A stretch of DNA of 64,000 nucleotides from Lactobacillus taiwanensis DSM 21401 (GCF_001436695.1 NZ_AYZG01000017.1:54893-118892), one strand, 5' to 3'. Numbered from the stretch's first letter, positions 27,149 through 35,818 are shown. Program-made: numbers and translations. Notes: generated by a model from the letters alone, not told the origin.

Positions 27149-27784
27149 TTACCTCTTAATTCCATAATATAAGGGCTCTGCTCGATTAAATGTCATTAAT
27201 CTTGGGCGCTCAATATCATTTTTTTCAAAATGAAGTTCAGTAAAACTAACATTTCTTACTGTCATTACATCTTCAATTTTTAGTTTAAACCATCTAGCTA
27301 TTAAACTCCTAATCACAAATCCGTGACAAACAATCATAATCGTCTTGTCATTAGCATCGGGTTGAATCTCAGATAAAAATTCTTCAACTCGATCTGCTAC
27401 TTGACTAAAAGTTTCACCGCTTTCAGCATATTCTGCATATTTACTATTAATAGTTCCTAAATCATCGAAGGCATCAGGATATTTTATCTTAAGCTCTTCG
27501 GCATGTTGTCCTTCCCAAGAACCAAAATCCATTTCTCTAAGTCGATCATCAGTAATTATGTCTTTTTGAAAATCAGTTAAAATTTGAGCTGTTCTTTTAG
27601 CTCTAATTAATGGGCTTGCATATACTTGATCAAGTTTACTATTGTCAATTAACTTACTCACTTCTTCAACTTGCTTAACACCAGTTTGACTCAAATTAGG
27701 GTTACTTATGCCTCCAGAAATTATGTCTGAAGTATTATGTTCGCTTACTCCGTGTCTTACTAATAGCAGATCCATATAATTCAC
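27149..27784 (-). CDS. Histidine phosphatase family protein, paralogue
   Basis: A 211-aa paralogue of the next gene. It has LLVRHGVSEHNTSD at the N-terminus, YASPLIRAKRTAQIL in the middle and IVCHGFVIRS near the end, so all catalytic residues are present. First gene of the two-gene unit, divergent from the esterase gene across a 112-base intergenic region. A local duplication is the likely origin. Confidence 0.85.
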   Translation of the reverse strand: MNYMDLLLVRHGVSEHNTSDIISGGISNPNLSQTGVKQVEEVSKLIDNSKLDQVYASPLIRAKRTAQILTDFQKDIITDDRLREMDFGSWEGQHAEELKIKYPDAFDDLGTINSKYAEYAESGETFSQVADRVEEFLSEIQPDANDKTIMIVCHGFVIRSLIARWFKLKIEDVMTVRNVSFTELHFEKNDIERPRLMTFNRAEPLYYGIKR

Positions 27785-27844
27785 AATCCTTTATATTTTA
27801 TCCAAGAAAATATTATACTAAAAATTTATTAAGCTACTAAATTA

Positions 27845-27865
27845 TCTCACATGTGAGACTATAAT
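27845..27865 (+). promoter_or_regulatory. Esterase promoter: palindrome next to the -10 box
   Basis: A 14-base perfect palindrome TCTCACATGTGAGA (27845-27858) lies directly upstream of TATAAT (27860-27865), in the -35/-10 spacer. The position suits a repressor site. The -35 match is poor, which also fits regulated expression. Confidence 0.55.
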
Positions 27866-27896
27866 GAAGTTAGATAAACGGAAAGTAGGCATTTAT

Positions 27897-28646
27897 ATGG
27901 CAACAATTACACTTGAGCGTGACGGGCTAAAACTGGTTGGTACTCGCGAAGAACCGTTCGGCGAGATTTATGACATGGCGATCATTTTCCATGGCTTTAC
28001 GGCTAATCGTAACACCCCATTTCTAAAAGAAATCGCTAATAATTTACGTGATGAAAATATTGCTAGCGTTCGTTTTGACTTCAATGGCCATGGAGATTCT
28101 GATGGTAAATTTGAAAATATGACTGTATTAAATGAAATTGAAGATGCTAATGCAATTTTAAATTACGTTAGAACTGATCCCCATGTACGAAACATTTACC
28201 TCGTGGGACATTCACAAGGCGGAGTTATCGCTTCAATGTTAGCTGGACTTTATCCTGATATTATTAAAAAAGTAGTTCTTTTAGCGCCGGCAGCTACTTT
28301 AAAAACTGATGCACTCAAAGGTAGTACACAAGGCGTAACATATAATCCTAATCACATTCCAGACCGACTCCCATTTAAAGATCTAACTTTAGGTGGTTTT
28401 TATCTACGTGTTGCTCAGCAATTGCCTATTTATGAAGTATCTGCACACTTTACTAGACCTGTATGTTTAGTACATGGTACAAACGACACTATTGTCTCAC
28501 CAGATGCTTCTAAAAAATATGATCAAGTCTACGAAAACAGTACTTTACATTTAATTGATGGATCAGATCATAGTTTTAGTGATAACTATCAAAAAATTGC
28601 GGCTGACTTAACTGCAGAGTTTCTGCAAGATAATAATGCTTTTTAA
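27897..28646 (+). CDS. Cinnamoyl/feruloyl esterase (alpha/beta hydrolase)
   Basis: A 249-aa cytoplasmic serine esterase. The triad is Ser106 in GHSQGG, Asp197 and His225, at the same positions as in L. johnsonii LJ0536, and the oxyanion stretch is FHGFTANR. It closely follows that enzyme (about nine residues in ten by eye). LJ0536 hydrolyses ethyl ferulate and chlorogenic acid, releasing hydroxycinnamates from dietary plant esters. I use the ATG at 27897 because the upstream in-frame ATG at 27864 lies in the -10 box. It is monocistronic with a terminator. Confidence 0.92.
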   Translation: MATITLERDGLKLVGTREEPFGEIYDMAIIFHGFTANRNTPFLKEIANNLRDENIASVRFDFNGHGDSDGKFENMTVLNEIEDANAILNYVRTDPHVRNIYLVGHSQGGVIASMLAGLYPDIIKKVVLLAPAATLKTDALKGSTQGVTYNPNHIPDRLPFKDLTLGGFYLRVAQQLPIYEVSAHFTRPVCLVHGTNDTIVSPDASKKYDQVYENSTLHLIDGSDHSFSDNYQKIAADLTAEFLQDNNAF

Positions 28647-28657
28647 TTAATTTAAAC

Positions 28658-28690
28658 AAAAAGGGAAATCTAACGATTTCCCTTTTATTC
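28658..28690. terminator. Bidirectional terminator after the esterase
   Basis: AAAAGGGAAATC and GATTTCCCTTTT pair around TAAC, between convergent genes. The right arm overlaps the stop of the DUF975 gene. Confidence 0.85.
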
Positions 28691-29287
28691 TTCAATAATC
28701 TTTTTAAACTGATCGCCAGCTAATTGGCGGTAGTAATTTGCCTTAGTTGCTTGGTAATAAGGCGTAAGCCAGAGCCAACCTAAACCAAATGGAATAGTAG
28801 CTAAAATTGCCCAACCAATGAAACTTAAATCTAATAAAAACAACTCACCCTTATGACCGTCCATTAATTTACGACTAGCCGTAATTGCCTCAGTTGGTAC
28901 ACTATCGCTACCTGCTTCAGCCATATCTTTGACAATGTAAGGTGCCATTGAATACGAATATCCTTTAACAATCCCTGGGATCACTAAAAGAAGTATCCAT
29001 AAAGAAATAAAAATATTAACTAATAAGGATGTTAACAGTGTTGGCAGAAATTTACCACTAGTAAATCCTGAAAACATAGCAGTAAAAATATTTTCAGTCT
29101 TTTCTCCATCCGCTAAAGTCAAAAAAGTATAGGTAACACCATAAAGAACCATGCTACCTAGAATACCAATGCTAAATGAACTTGCTAAACTAGCTATAAT
29201 TCCACCAACGAAACACAAACCTACAGCCCAGAGCCAATTACCACGTAACTGCTCTTTTGCATTTGCTTTTAGTTCTGATCTTTTCAT
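28685..29287 (-). CDS. DUF975 family membrane protein
   Basis: A 200-aa protein starting MKRSELKANAKEQLRGNWLWAVGL, the typical DUF975 opening. About five membrane segments follow, with the motif ITASRKLMDGHKGELFLLDLSFIGW in the C-terminal part. The function of the family is unknown; it is common in Firmicutes membranes. Monocistronic, with no regulatory signal recognised. Confidence 0.82.
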   Translation of the reverse strand: MKRSELKANAKEQLRGNWLWAVGLCFVGGIIASLASSFSIGILGSMVLYGVTYTFLTLADGEKTENIFTAMFSGFTSGKFLPTLLTSLLVNIFISLWILLLVIPGIVKGYSYSMAPYIVKDMAEAGSDSVPTEAITASRKLMDGHKGELFLLDLSFIGWAILATIPFGLGWLWLTPYYQATKANYYRQLAGDQFKKIIEE

Positions 29288-29341
29288 TATTTCTTCTCCC
29301 CAAATTAAATATAAGAAGAATTTATCATTTATCGCAATTCA

Positions 29342-30088
29342 TTACAACCGTTTTTTAAAGACATAAGTTTCTGCAGAAGAATCTTCAGCTGAAAAAACAT
29401 AACCAAAATCAGAAAACTCTTTTAATTGTTCAGGAGTATTAATTTGCTCTTTTGCTGCAAAACGAACCATTTCTCCACGGGCCATCTTGGCATGAGTCGC
29501 AATTTGTCGCCACTTACTATTTTTATTCTCTAAAAATTTAATTGTGATCATCCTTTGCCCATCTTTTAAATATGGAACAATTAAACGTGAATATTCTAGA
29601 GATGCCAGATTAAGGACCGTTTCTGTATCACGGAAAAGTTCTTGATAAGGCAAATCTCCCCAAAAATGATAAAGACTGTAGTCTTTAAACCCTGTCATTT
29701 GCGTCTTTAATTCTAAACGATAGGGAATTACGCCATCAAAAGGCTTCAAAATACCATAAAATCCAGATAAAATACGCAAATGGTCTTGAAGATAGTCTAA
29801 TCCTTCTTGTGGTAAAACATCACCTGCTAAATATTGATATTGAATTCCTGAAAAGGCTAAAATAGCCGGCGTTAATTTTTTATCAAGATCACTTACTAGA
29901 AGATTATTTTGATTTGTTCGAACAATATTATCATTAGCCTTCCACAAGCTTTTTAATTGTTCAAAATTTCTCGTCTTTAAGAAATCTAATAATTCTTGGA
30001 CCTTATCTAAATATACCGGCCGTGATCTTACTAAAAAAGTATCTTGATCTATCTTCATTTTTTTTGCAGGTGCAATAATTATTTTCAT
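29342..30088 (-). CDS. yaaA: Peroxide stress protein YaaA (UPF0246)
   Basis: A 248-aa cytoplasmic protein of the YaaA family (MKIIIAPAKKMKID at the start, ILSGFYGILKPFDGVIPYRLE in the middle). In E. coli YaaA lowers free iron and protects DNA during peroxide stress. That would suit a species that makes H2O2 from the reductases 8 kb away. I take the ATG at 30086-30088; an upstream extension would overlap the small ORF before it. Translation is probably coupled to that ORF, whose stop is 4 bases away. Confidence 0.88.
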   Translation of the reverse strand: MKIIIAPAKKMKIDQDTFLVRSRPVYLDKVQELLDFLKTRNFEQLKSLWKANDNIVRTNQNNLLVSDLDKKLTPAILAFSGIQYQYLAGDVLPQEGLDYLQDHLRILSGFYGILKPFDGVIPYRLELKTQMTGFKDYSLYHFWGDLPYQELFRDTETVLNLASLEYSRLIVPYLKDGQRMITIKFLENKNSKWRQIATHAKMARGEMVRFAAKEQINTPEQLKEFSDFGYVFSAEDSSAETYVFKKRL

Positions 30089-30092
30089 ACTC

Positions 30093-30245
30093 TTATTTAA
30101 CATTAGTAACCACGATAAATAAAACAATCAAACTAACAACTGCTAAAGCTGTAGAAACTATTAATTCTATTTTTCCCTTCTTTTTATCTTGTAAATTAGC
30201 TGTAATGTATCGCGCACTAGCAGCTACACTAACAAACAAGAACAT
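30093..30245 (-). CDS. Small putative membrane protein upstream of yaaA
   Basis: A 50-codon frame from an ATG at 30243-30245. It encodes an N-terminal hydrophobic stretch (MFLFVSVAAS), a basic loop (LQDKKKGKIE) and a second membrane helix (LIVSTALAVVSLIVLFIVV). It ends 4 bases before the yaaA start, a spacing that suggests coupling. The frame remains open further upstream without another ATG, and a GAAGGG lies about 40 bases upstream, so the true start could be earlier at a rare codon. Not recognised as a known family. Confidence 0.5.
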   Translation of the reverse strand: MFLFVSVAASARYITANLQDKKKGKIELIVSTALAVVSLIVLFIVVTNVK

Positions 30246-30386
30246 AATAAAAAGCCATAAAAATAAGCATATTTCCGTACCCTTCTATATCTATTTTTAA
30301 TTATACGTGAAAACATTTTGCTTTGCTTAAAATTTCTTTTCCACTTATAATCAATCTTGAATATGCAATAGAAAGTGAATACTAAA

Positions 30387-31076
30387 ATGTGTGAAAAAGA
30401 AGATTTAAATATTGGTCTTGTCTTGCAGTATCAAGTTGCTCCTAAAGGAACATTTGATGCCGACACTCTTGTACGCCATGCAAGAGATTTTGGCTTTAGA
30501 GGAGTAAGTATTAAAGATGGCGATGATTCTCAAATAGAAGCATTGCAAGCTGCATGTCAAAAATACGCTATTAAGTTCTGTCAAAAAAGACCAGCAGAAA
30601 AATTAATTTCTCCAGATGTATTGGCCAAATTAATTGCAGCACGTCTAGACAACATGAATATTTATTTTGAAGTGGAACTAAATCAAGATGGGTCTATTAA
30701 ACCTGAATCAGATCCAGCTATGAAAACCTTGCGTACATGGATTGATCGTTTTGGTCACGCTTATTACGAAAGCCGTGCAGATCATGAGATTAAAGCAGAT
30801 GAAGATAATGTTCATGTCTTTTACAATGCGATCGCCAAATATCAACGCTATGTTTTCATCCATATTCCACTTGAAAAAAGTATTGAGTTAAAACATGTTC
30901 CTCAAGTAGAAAAAGCTGCTTGGATTGATACTCGAAACGAATTAGAATTTAAGCAAGATGGCGATCGTCTACATATTGAACTTAAACGTAAAGAAGACAG
31001 TGAACAATTTTCTGTTTATGGCTTACGTCTTCAACTTCATCGTCCAGAAGATGATTTAGGAAAAACTGAATATTAA
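30387..31076 (+). CDS. Uncharacterised conserved lactobacillar protein
   Basis: A 229-aa soluble acidic protein. I choose the ATG at 30387 (MCEKEDLNIG) because GAAAGTGA lies upstream; an in-frame GTG at 30375 overlaps that RBS. The N-terminal half (about 12-110) reads like one half of a TIM barrel, with HARDFGFRGVSIKDGDD. The C-terminal half resembles the C-terminal part of alpha-L-fucosidase-type (GH29) proteins (GLRLQLHRPEDD). No catalytic residue can be assigned. It is monocistronic, ending at a strong terminator. Confidence 0.6.
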   Translation: MCEKEDLNIGLVLQYQVAPKGTFDADTLVRHARDFGFRGVSIKDGDDSQIEALQAACQKYAIKFCQKRPAEKLISPDVLAKLIAARLDNMNIYFEVELNQDGSIKPESDPAMKTLRTWIDRFGHAYYESRADHEIKADEDNVHVFYNAIAKYQRYVFIHIPLEKSIELKHVPQVEKAAWIDTRNELEFKQDGDRLHIELKRKEDSEQFSVYGLRLQLHRPEDDLGKTEY

Positions 31077-31122
31077 AAAGAAGATGTCAAAGCAAATTTG
31101 CTTTGACATCTTCTTTTTACTT
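31075..31122. terminator. Bidirectional terminator, 44-base perfect palindrome
   Basis: Bases 31075-31118 are perfectly self-complementary (22-base arms starting AAAAAGAAGATGTC). It covers the stop codon region of the upstream gene and has U tracts on both strands. Confidence 0.9.
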
Positions 31123-31126
31123 TTAT

Positions 31127-31163
31127 AGCAAAAAAGTACCCTTATGCTAGGATACTTTTTTGC
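31127..31163 (-). terminator. Terminator of the GDPD gene
   Basis: AAAAAAGTACCC pairs imperfectly with AGGATACTTTTTT. It stands in tandem with the palindrome 10 bases to the left, between convergent genes. Confidence 0.75.
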
Positions 31164-31168
31164 ACTAA

Positions 31169-32944
31169 TTATTCTTTCTCAGGCAATATCAAAATATAAT
31201 TCAATAGCTTATTGGCATTACTGCGTTTATCTTCAAAATCTTTAATAGTATTATTTAATTCAACTAATCGATCCGTAATAATTCCATTAACGTTCTCATA
31301 CATCATCTTCATCATGATATTTGATTCGTTTACAGTCCAGGCATAAACAGGTTTGTTTTGAAGCTGCGCTTGCCATACAAAATCATTATTTAAAGTTGAA
31401 TACTCCATAGAATATCCATCTGCAAGACTTTGGGGATAAGTAAAATTGTAGGGCTGAATATATAAGACAAATAATTTAGGATTAATCTGATGTAATCCTT
31501 CAATAACACAGTAATCTAGCGATTGAACTTGATAATTGCGTTTAAGAATTAGCTTGCCATATTTTTTATTAAATCTTTCAAGCATTTTAGGCGAATCATT
31601 CGGCGTTGTCTTAACTTCAATTAATAATTTTTGCTTTAGCTTGGCAGCGGCCTTTAAATATTGGTCAAAACTAGCGATTTTAGCATGGTGTCCATCTTCA
31701 TGAAGCGTAATTTTAGTCAATTGATTCAAAGTTAAGTCTTTCGGTGCTTTATCGATACCAGCTAATTTTTTCAAATTTTCATCATGCATAACCACGAATT
31801 GCTTATCCTTTGTTTCATGCAGATCTATTTCGACATAATCAGGATGAAGTTTAGCTGTTTTCTTCAAAGCCGGAATAGTATTTTGCACACCATTTTTGTC
31901 ACTAACTCCACGGTGCGAAATAGTAATTGGGCGTTGCATCTCCGTGCCTTTTAAATAAAGGATATTATTAACTCCAGCAGCTAAAAGAAAAATAGTTATC
32001 AAACATAAATCCATTATTTTAATAGATTTTCTTTTTTCAGATGTTACTTGTGTTTGAACTATAAAATCATCCAAAGGCTTAATAACAATCAAAATAGAGA
32101 TTACACTAATCCCAATTGCAACAAATTCACTGATTGCTTGAACTAATATCAGATTAAAAGTAGCAAAGCCAAAACTAAGAGCTTTTGATAGATGATCTAA
32201 TCCTAATTGGCAGGAGTACACCAATAGATAAAAAACAAATAAAATTAGACCAGCACTAATCCCTAATACTACTAACCTACTTAAAATCGTCAACCACTGC
32301 TTATGGCTGGTCAATTTCCAACTTTCTTTCATCGCTACCAAAGTCTTTTTTCTTTGATAGATCATTATCGGAAGAGTCAAAATTAAGCGAATACCAAAGA
32401 TAAAAGCAAGAATATAAAAGATTATTAATCCACTTGCCAGCCAAACATTTCTCATCAAAAAATCCAAGATAAATTCTGGAATTTGAATTTTTGCAAGTAA
32501 AGGTGTCCGATAAACAATATCAGCAAAAGGGACTATTAATAAAAAGTATAACGCCAATAAAAGCACAGAACTAATTCGAACTGATTTATAAGTTTGAATT
32601 AATTCCTTTAGCAAAAATCTAAATGTAAATTTTTCCTGAGAAATTTCTCTAATTCCTAGTAAGATTAATGCAAATCCACCATAAATTACTAATAATAAAA
32701 TAGCTAGTTCAAGAATTAAACATAGAAATACTAAAGTATGAGTTGTAATGATAATAATAATATTTTGATATGAAATAAATGGAATAGCACCAGCTTTTAA
32801 AATCCCTGTTGTCACATATCGAAATACTGGAATCACTAAAACTTGAGTAAAAATATCTATGCCAATAAATAAGGCTATATATTCTAACCAATGTTGTTTA
32901 AAATTTTTAGAATATGTATTTATATCTTTTAAAATATTCTTCAC
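31169..32944 (-). CDS. Membrane-anchored glycerophosphodiester phosphodiesterase
   Basis: A 591-aa protein with two parts. Residues 1-325 contain about eight membrane segments of the GDPD membrane-domain type. Residues 340-570 form a GDPD catalytic barrel with the metal site SHRGVSDKNGVQNT, EIDLHETKD and VVMHDENL (His-Arg, Glu-Asp and His all present). Such proteins cleave glycerophosphodiesters or lipoteichoic-acid-related substrates outside or at the membrane into glycerol-3-phosphate and an alcohol. Monocistronic. Confidence 0.88.
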   Translation of the reverse strand: MKNILKDINTYSKNFKQHWLEYIALFIGIDIFTQVLVIPVFRYVTTGILKAGAIPFISYQNIIIIITTHTLVFLCLILELAILLLVIYGGFALILLGIREISQEKFTFRFLLKELIQTYKSVRISSVLLLALYFLLIVPFADIVYRTPLLAKIQIPEFILDFLMRNVWLASGLIIFYILAFIFGIRLILTLPIMIYQRKKTLVAMKESWKLTSHKQWLTILSRLVVLGISAGLILFVFYLLVYSCQLGLDHLSKALSFGFATFNLILVQAISEFVAIGISVISILIVIKPLDDFIVQTQVTSEKRKSIKIMDLCLITIFLLAAGVNNILYLKGTEMQRPITISHRGVSDKNGVQNTIPALKKTAKLHPDYVEIDLHETKDKQFVVMHDENLKKLAGIDKAPKDLTLNQLTKITLHEDGHHAKIASFDQYLKAAAKLKQKLLIEVKTTPNDSPKMLERFNKKYGKLILKRNYQVQSLDYCVIEGLHQINPKLFVLYIQPYNFTYPQSLADGYSMEYSTLNNDFVWQAQLQNKPVYAWTVNESNIMMKMMYENVNGIITDRLVELNNTIKDFEDKRSNANKLLNYILILPEKE

Positions 32945-32996
32945 AAATTAATCCCCAATCATTACTTTTATTAACATTCTACAATTTTACCCATAG

Positions 32997-33034
32997 AAAA
33001 AGGAATCCTGACTATCTAGGATTCCTTTTTTTCA
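32997..33034 (-). terminator. Terminator of the beta-lactamase-like gene
   Basis: AAAAAGGAATCCT (32997-33009) pairs with AGGATTCCTTTTT (33018-33030). The stop codon of the serine-hydrolase-like gene lies inside the stem. Confidence 0.85.
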
Positions 33035-33786
33035 AGCTTAGCAGTTTTTACATGTGAAAAAATCAATTCGCTTAATTCTTGAAAGAATAATCTATCTTCT
33101 ATATCTCTTCCCCTATAACTACTTAAAACAGTACAAAAAACTGGAGCTTTTTTAGTCATAAACGCACAAACTTCATGCCGTGCCTGTCTATCTTGTCCTA
33201 ACTTGTTATACGTAAGAAGATTATCCCCATAAAAAGTTAAGTCTGTAGGAATAGTATGATTACTTAATCCTTTACGCACCAAAGCACAAAAAGGATTTTG
33301 AGTAGTCATCAAATGTGTAATCAATTTATCAACACTAGTAGCTGTACATTCATTATCCTGACCACTTGCTGAATAACGCATCAATTCTCTACCAATTCTT
33401 AAGCCAGGATAGTTGTCCTTTAACCATGCATCAATTTCGTAGATATCAAACTTTTCAATTAATAAGTTAGTAGCCACATTATCTGATAATGCACTAATCA
33501 AATAAACTAAATCTAGCACACTCCAATTCGTGCGATGAAGAGCGCCGATAATTCCAGCACCACGTACACGAGAAAGATCGGTAACTTCCATCATTTCGTT
33601 AACAACATCTGGATTCTCTTTCCACTGATCTTCAATATACGCCGCAATGGACAAGTCAATCAAACTTCCTGCTGGAAAAATCTTATCGGCCTGATATTGA
33701 TACATTATTTTATCGCCATATTTGACAATCACACTTGCATCAATATCATATTTTTGGATAATTTCAGTAATTCCACCCTTTAACAT
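33016..33786 (-). CDS. Beta-lactamase-fold (class A-like) protein with degenerate active site
   Basis: A 256-aa protein with class A beta-lactamase/serine-hydrolase organisation. SLID stands at 41-44 in the place of SxxK, SDN at 101-103 is intact, an omega-loop-like RELMRYSASG follows, and YNKLG stands in place of KTG. The serine is kept, but the general-base Lys of SxxK is Asp (codon GAC), and the Thr of KTG is Leu. No signal peptide is seen, so it is probably cytoplasmic. Either a non-catalytic or altered hydrolase; antibiotic resistance is not implied. Confidence 0.75.
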   Translation of the reverse strand: MLKGGITEIIQKYDIDASVIVKYGDKIMYQYQADKIFPAGSLIDLSIAAYIEDQWKENPDVVNEMMEVTDLSRVRGAGIIGALHRTNWSVLDLVYLISALSDNVATNLLIEKFDIYEIDAWLKDNYPGLRIGRELMRYSASGQDNECTATSVDKLITHLMTTQNPFCALVRKGLSNHTIPTDLTFYGDNLLTYNKLGQDRQARHEVCAFMTKKAPVFCTVLSSYRGRDIEDRLFFQELSELIFSHVKTAKLEKKES

Positions 33787-33926
33787 AAAGCAATCGCCTT
33801 CCTTATAAAATTAGACAAAACTTAACCTACGTTATTTTATATATTATGTCAGCATCTTTATTTATAAAATAAGTTTAAAACTTTTCATTATCAAGTATCA
33901 AGACAGCTTTAAATTTTCAAAGAAAA

Positions 33927-33946
33927 AAGATGCCAATGCATCTTAT
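33927..33946 (-). terminator. Probable terminator of the RpiR gene
   Basis: AAGATGC and GCATCTT pair around CAAT, with T-rich sequence following on the minus strand. It is about 50 bases downstream of the stop. The remaining sequence from 33787 to 33926 is AT-rich with no recognisable gene. Confidence 0.5.
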
Positions 33947-33996
33947 TCCTTAATATTTTACGACTATTATTTAATATAATATTTGAATCACCTTTT

Positions 33997-34845
33997 TTAC
34001 TTCAAACGTTTTAACTGATTAGTCAACGACTCTGTTTTTCTAAATTTTTCTTCTAAATTCGACAAATCTTGATTAATTGTTGCCAAAAACAATACGCTTG
34101 AAACAAGCATTTCTGAAAATAATGAATTAATCGCACCAACTCTGAGTAATTTTTCATCAGTTGAAACACCTAAAACAACATTACTAATTTCAACCAAAGG
34201 AGATTGCCGCGAACGTGTAACTGCAATAATTGGAGTATGATTTTTTCGTGCTTGATCAGCCATCAATAAAGTTTCTTGGGTTAAACCGCTATAGGAAAAA
34301 ATTACTAAAACATCTGTAGAATGAGAATAACATATCCTCTCTAGCGCAATATGAACATCCTGATTAAAAATCACGTTTTTACCGCTACGAATAAATTTAT
34401 AATACAGGTCTTGCGCTGGTAAACTCGAAGCACCAACGCCAGCTAAATAAATTCTATCAGCATTCTTTAAAAAGTTTATTGCCTGATTTAATGCCATACC
34501 ATCAATCAAATGAGCTGTTTGCTCAGTGTTTTTTTCAATACTTAATAAGAGCTTTTGCAAAATAATATGAGGATTATCATGATTTCCCACAATTGGATCA
34601 ATAACATTGTCATTTTCTTGAGGTGTATCTTGAGCTAATTGAATTTGAAAATCTTTAAGCCCTTTAAAACCGAGCTGCTTACAAAAACGAATCATTGAAG
34701 CAGCACTAGTTTTGGTAATTTTTCCTAAGCCTTGTGCATCTTCTTGTAAAAAAACTTTTGGATGCGCTAATAAATAATCCGCAATCTTTTTAGATGCACC
34801 TTTAAAATTTGGATAATTGTTTAAAACTTTAGTTGATAAATCCAT
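33997..34845 (-). CDS. RpiR/MurR family transcriptional regulator (HTH + SIS)
   Basis: A 282-aa regulator. The N-terminal HTH_6 domain (about 1-77) carries TSAASMIRFCKQLGFKGLKDFQI. The C-terminal SIS sugar-phosphate-binding domain includes IYLAGVGASSLPAQDLYYKF and VLVIFSYSGLTQETL. Members respond to phosphosugars and control sugar or amino-sugar catabolism. No sugar gene is adjacent on the same strand except the GalT-like gene upstream, so the target is uncertain. Confidence 0.88.
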   Translation of the reverse strand: MDLSTKVLNNYPNFKGASKKIADYLLAHPKVFLQEDAQGLGKITKTSAASMIRFCKQLGFKGLKDFQIQLAQDTPQENDNVIDPIVGNHDNPHIILQKLLLSIEKNTEQTAHLIDGMALNQAINFLKNADRIYLAGVGASSLPAQDLYYKFIRSGKNVIFNQDVHIALERICYSHSTDVLVIFSYSGLTQETLLMADQARKNHTPIIAVTRSRQSPLVEISNVVLGVSTDEKLLRVGAINSLFSEMLVSSVLFLATINQDLSNLEEKFRKTESLTNQLKRLK

Positions 34846-34894
34846 ACTATACCTCTTTTTCTAATTCAATATTTTAAGGTGCTGAAATACTATT

Positions 34895-35671
34895 TCAAGA
34901 TTTTTGTACGAAGTTTAATAATCTTTTTGCTTCTTTTCTCAAGGTCACGTTATCATTACATTCAGATAATTTATAACCAACAAAATATGGCGGCGCATAA
35001 AAACGTGGAATAATCTTACAACATATTCCATTTCGATTTGGATAGAAAAACAAGTTATATGAATCACAACGACCTCCATACATCTCTTTTAATGTATAGC
35101 GTATTCCGTATTGAATCCAGTCAGCCCATTTATCTAAGCCTGAGTCTTCTAACAAATTAATATTTAATTCTTGGAATCCTTGAACGGGATGCGTAGCAAA
35201 GTTAACTTCCATATTATTTGTTTTAAAGACATGAATTCCAGTAAAATTATTTTCATAGATATACTTGTAGCCATCTTCTTTATTCAAACCGACAACTTGC
35301 ATATGCGGGTGCGCTAAAGAGCCATTGGATTTAGGGCCAAAATTTTTATACCAAAGGACCGATCTAAATTCACCACTTTGTTGCATTTCATCAAAGCAAT
35401 TTAAAGCAAATTTCATCAATTTATGATTATATTCTTGGGAATAACTGCTAACGTCTCCCTTATGCTGGTTCGACTCAATTATGACTGTTTGCTTTGTATC
35501 CTTTAATGTTGGAAAACGATTAGCGAGCCAAATCATTGATCCATTAGTTTGATAAATATCAGTTAAATTTTCTACATCACAAAAAGGACAAATATTACTT
35601 TTTTCACTATTGAAGCTAGACGGCTTATTTTTAGCTACGGCAAATTCAAATATAAGTGGATCATTATTCAA
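34895..35671 (-). CDS. DUF4931 family, galactose-1-phosphate uridylyltransferase-like protein
   Basis: A 258-aa protein of the HIT/GalT superfamily. It has a zinc-type CPFCDVENL near the N-terminus (about 28-36), NRFPTLKD, and the nucleotidyl-transfer motif SLAHPHMQVVG at about 118-128 with the active His pair. Shorter than true GalT (about 480 aa in lactobacilli) and lacking the galactose operon context, so the substrate is unknown. The RpiR regulator follows 50 bases downstream and might control it. Confidence 0.7.
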   Translation of the reverse strand: MNNDPLIFEFAVAKNKPSSFNSEKSNICPFCDVENLTDIYQTNGSMIWLANRFPTLKDTKQTVIIESNQHKGDVSSYSQEYNHKLMKFALNCFDEMQQSGEFRSVLWYKNFGPKSNGSLAHPHMQVVGLNKEDGYKYIYENNFTGIHVFKTNNMEVNFATHPVQGFQELNINLLEDSGLDKWADWIQYGIRYTLKEMYGGRCDSYNLFFYPNRNGICCKIIPRFYAPPYFVGYKLSECNDNVTLRKEAKRLLNFVQKS

Positions 35672-35697
35672 ACTTTTCCCTCATTTCTAAAAAATAT

Positions 35698-35726
35698 TTG
35701 CACTTCAGCCTACACTCTACTATAAT
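35698..35726 (+). promoter_or_regulatory. Promoter for a short plus-strand transcript
   Basis: TTGCAC (35698-35703), a 17-base spacer, and a perfect TATAAT (35721-35726), pointing right. No open frame of useful size follows before a terminator. Confidence 0.55.
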
Positions 35727-35732
35727 AATTAT

Positions 35733-35818
35733 TGAAAGTGATTAAAACGCTTTCATATAACATTTTGTAGCTTTCCTTAACTTTACTCTTTCGGTCACTT
35801 TTCCGAAAGAGTTTTTTA
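35733..35818 (+). ncRNA. Candidate small RNA of about 85 nt
   Basis: The predicted start is about 7 bases after the TATAAT. The transcript would fold into two hairpins: GAAAGTG with CGCTTTC (about 35734-35755), and the strong ACTCTTTCGG/CCGAAAGAGT stem at 35785-35812, followed by TTTTTT. The second is an intrinsic terminator oriented only on the plus strand, yet no plus-strand gene precedes it. The 3' end is antisense-adjacent to the broken aroD, not overlapping it. Function unknown. Confidence 0.5.
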
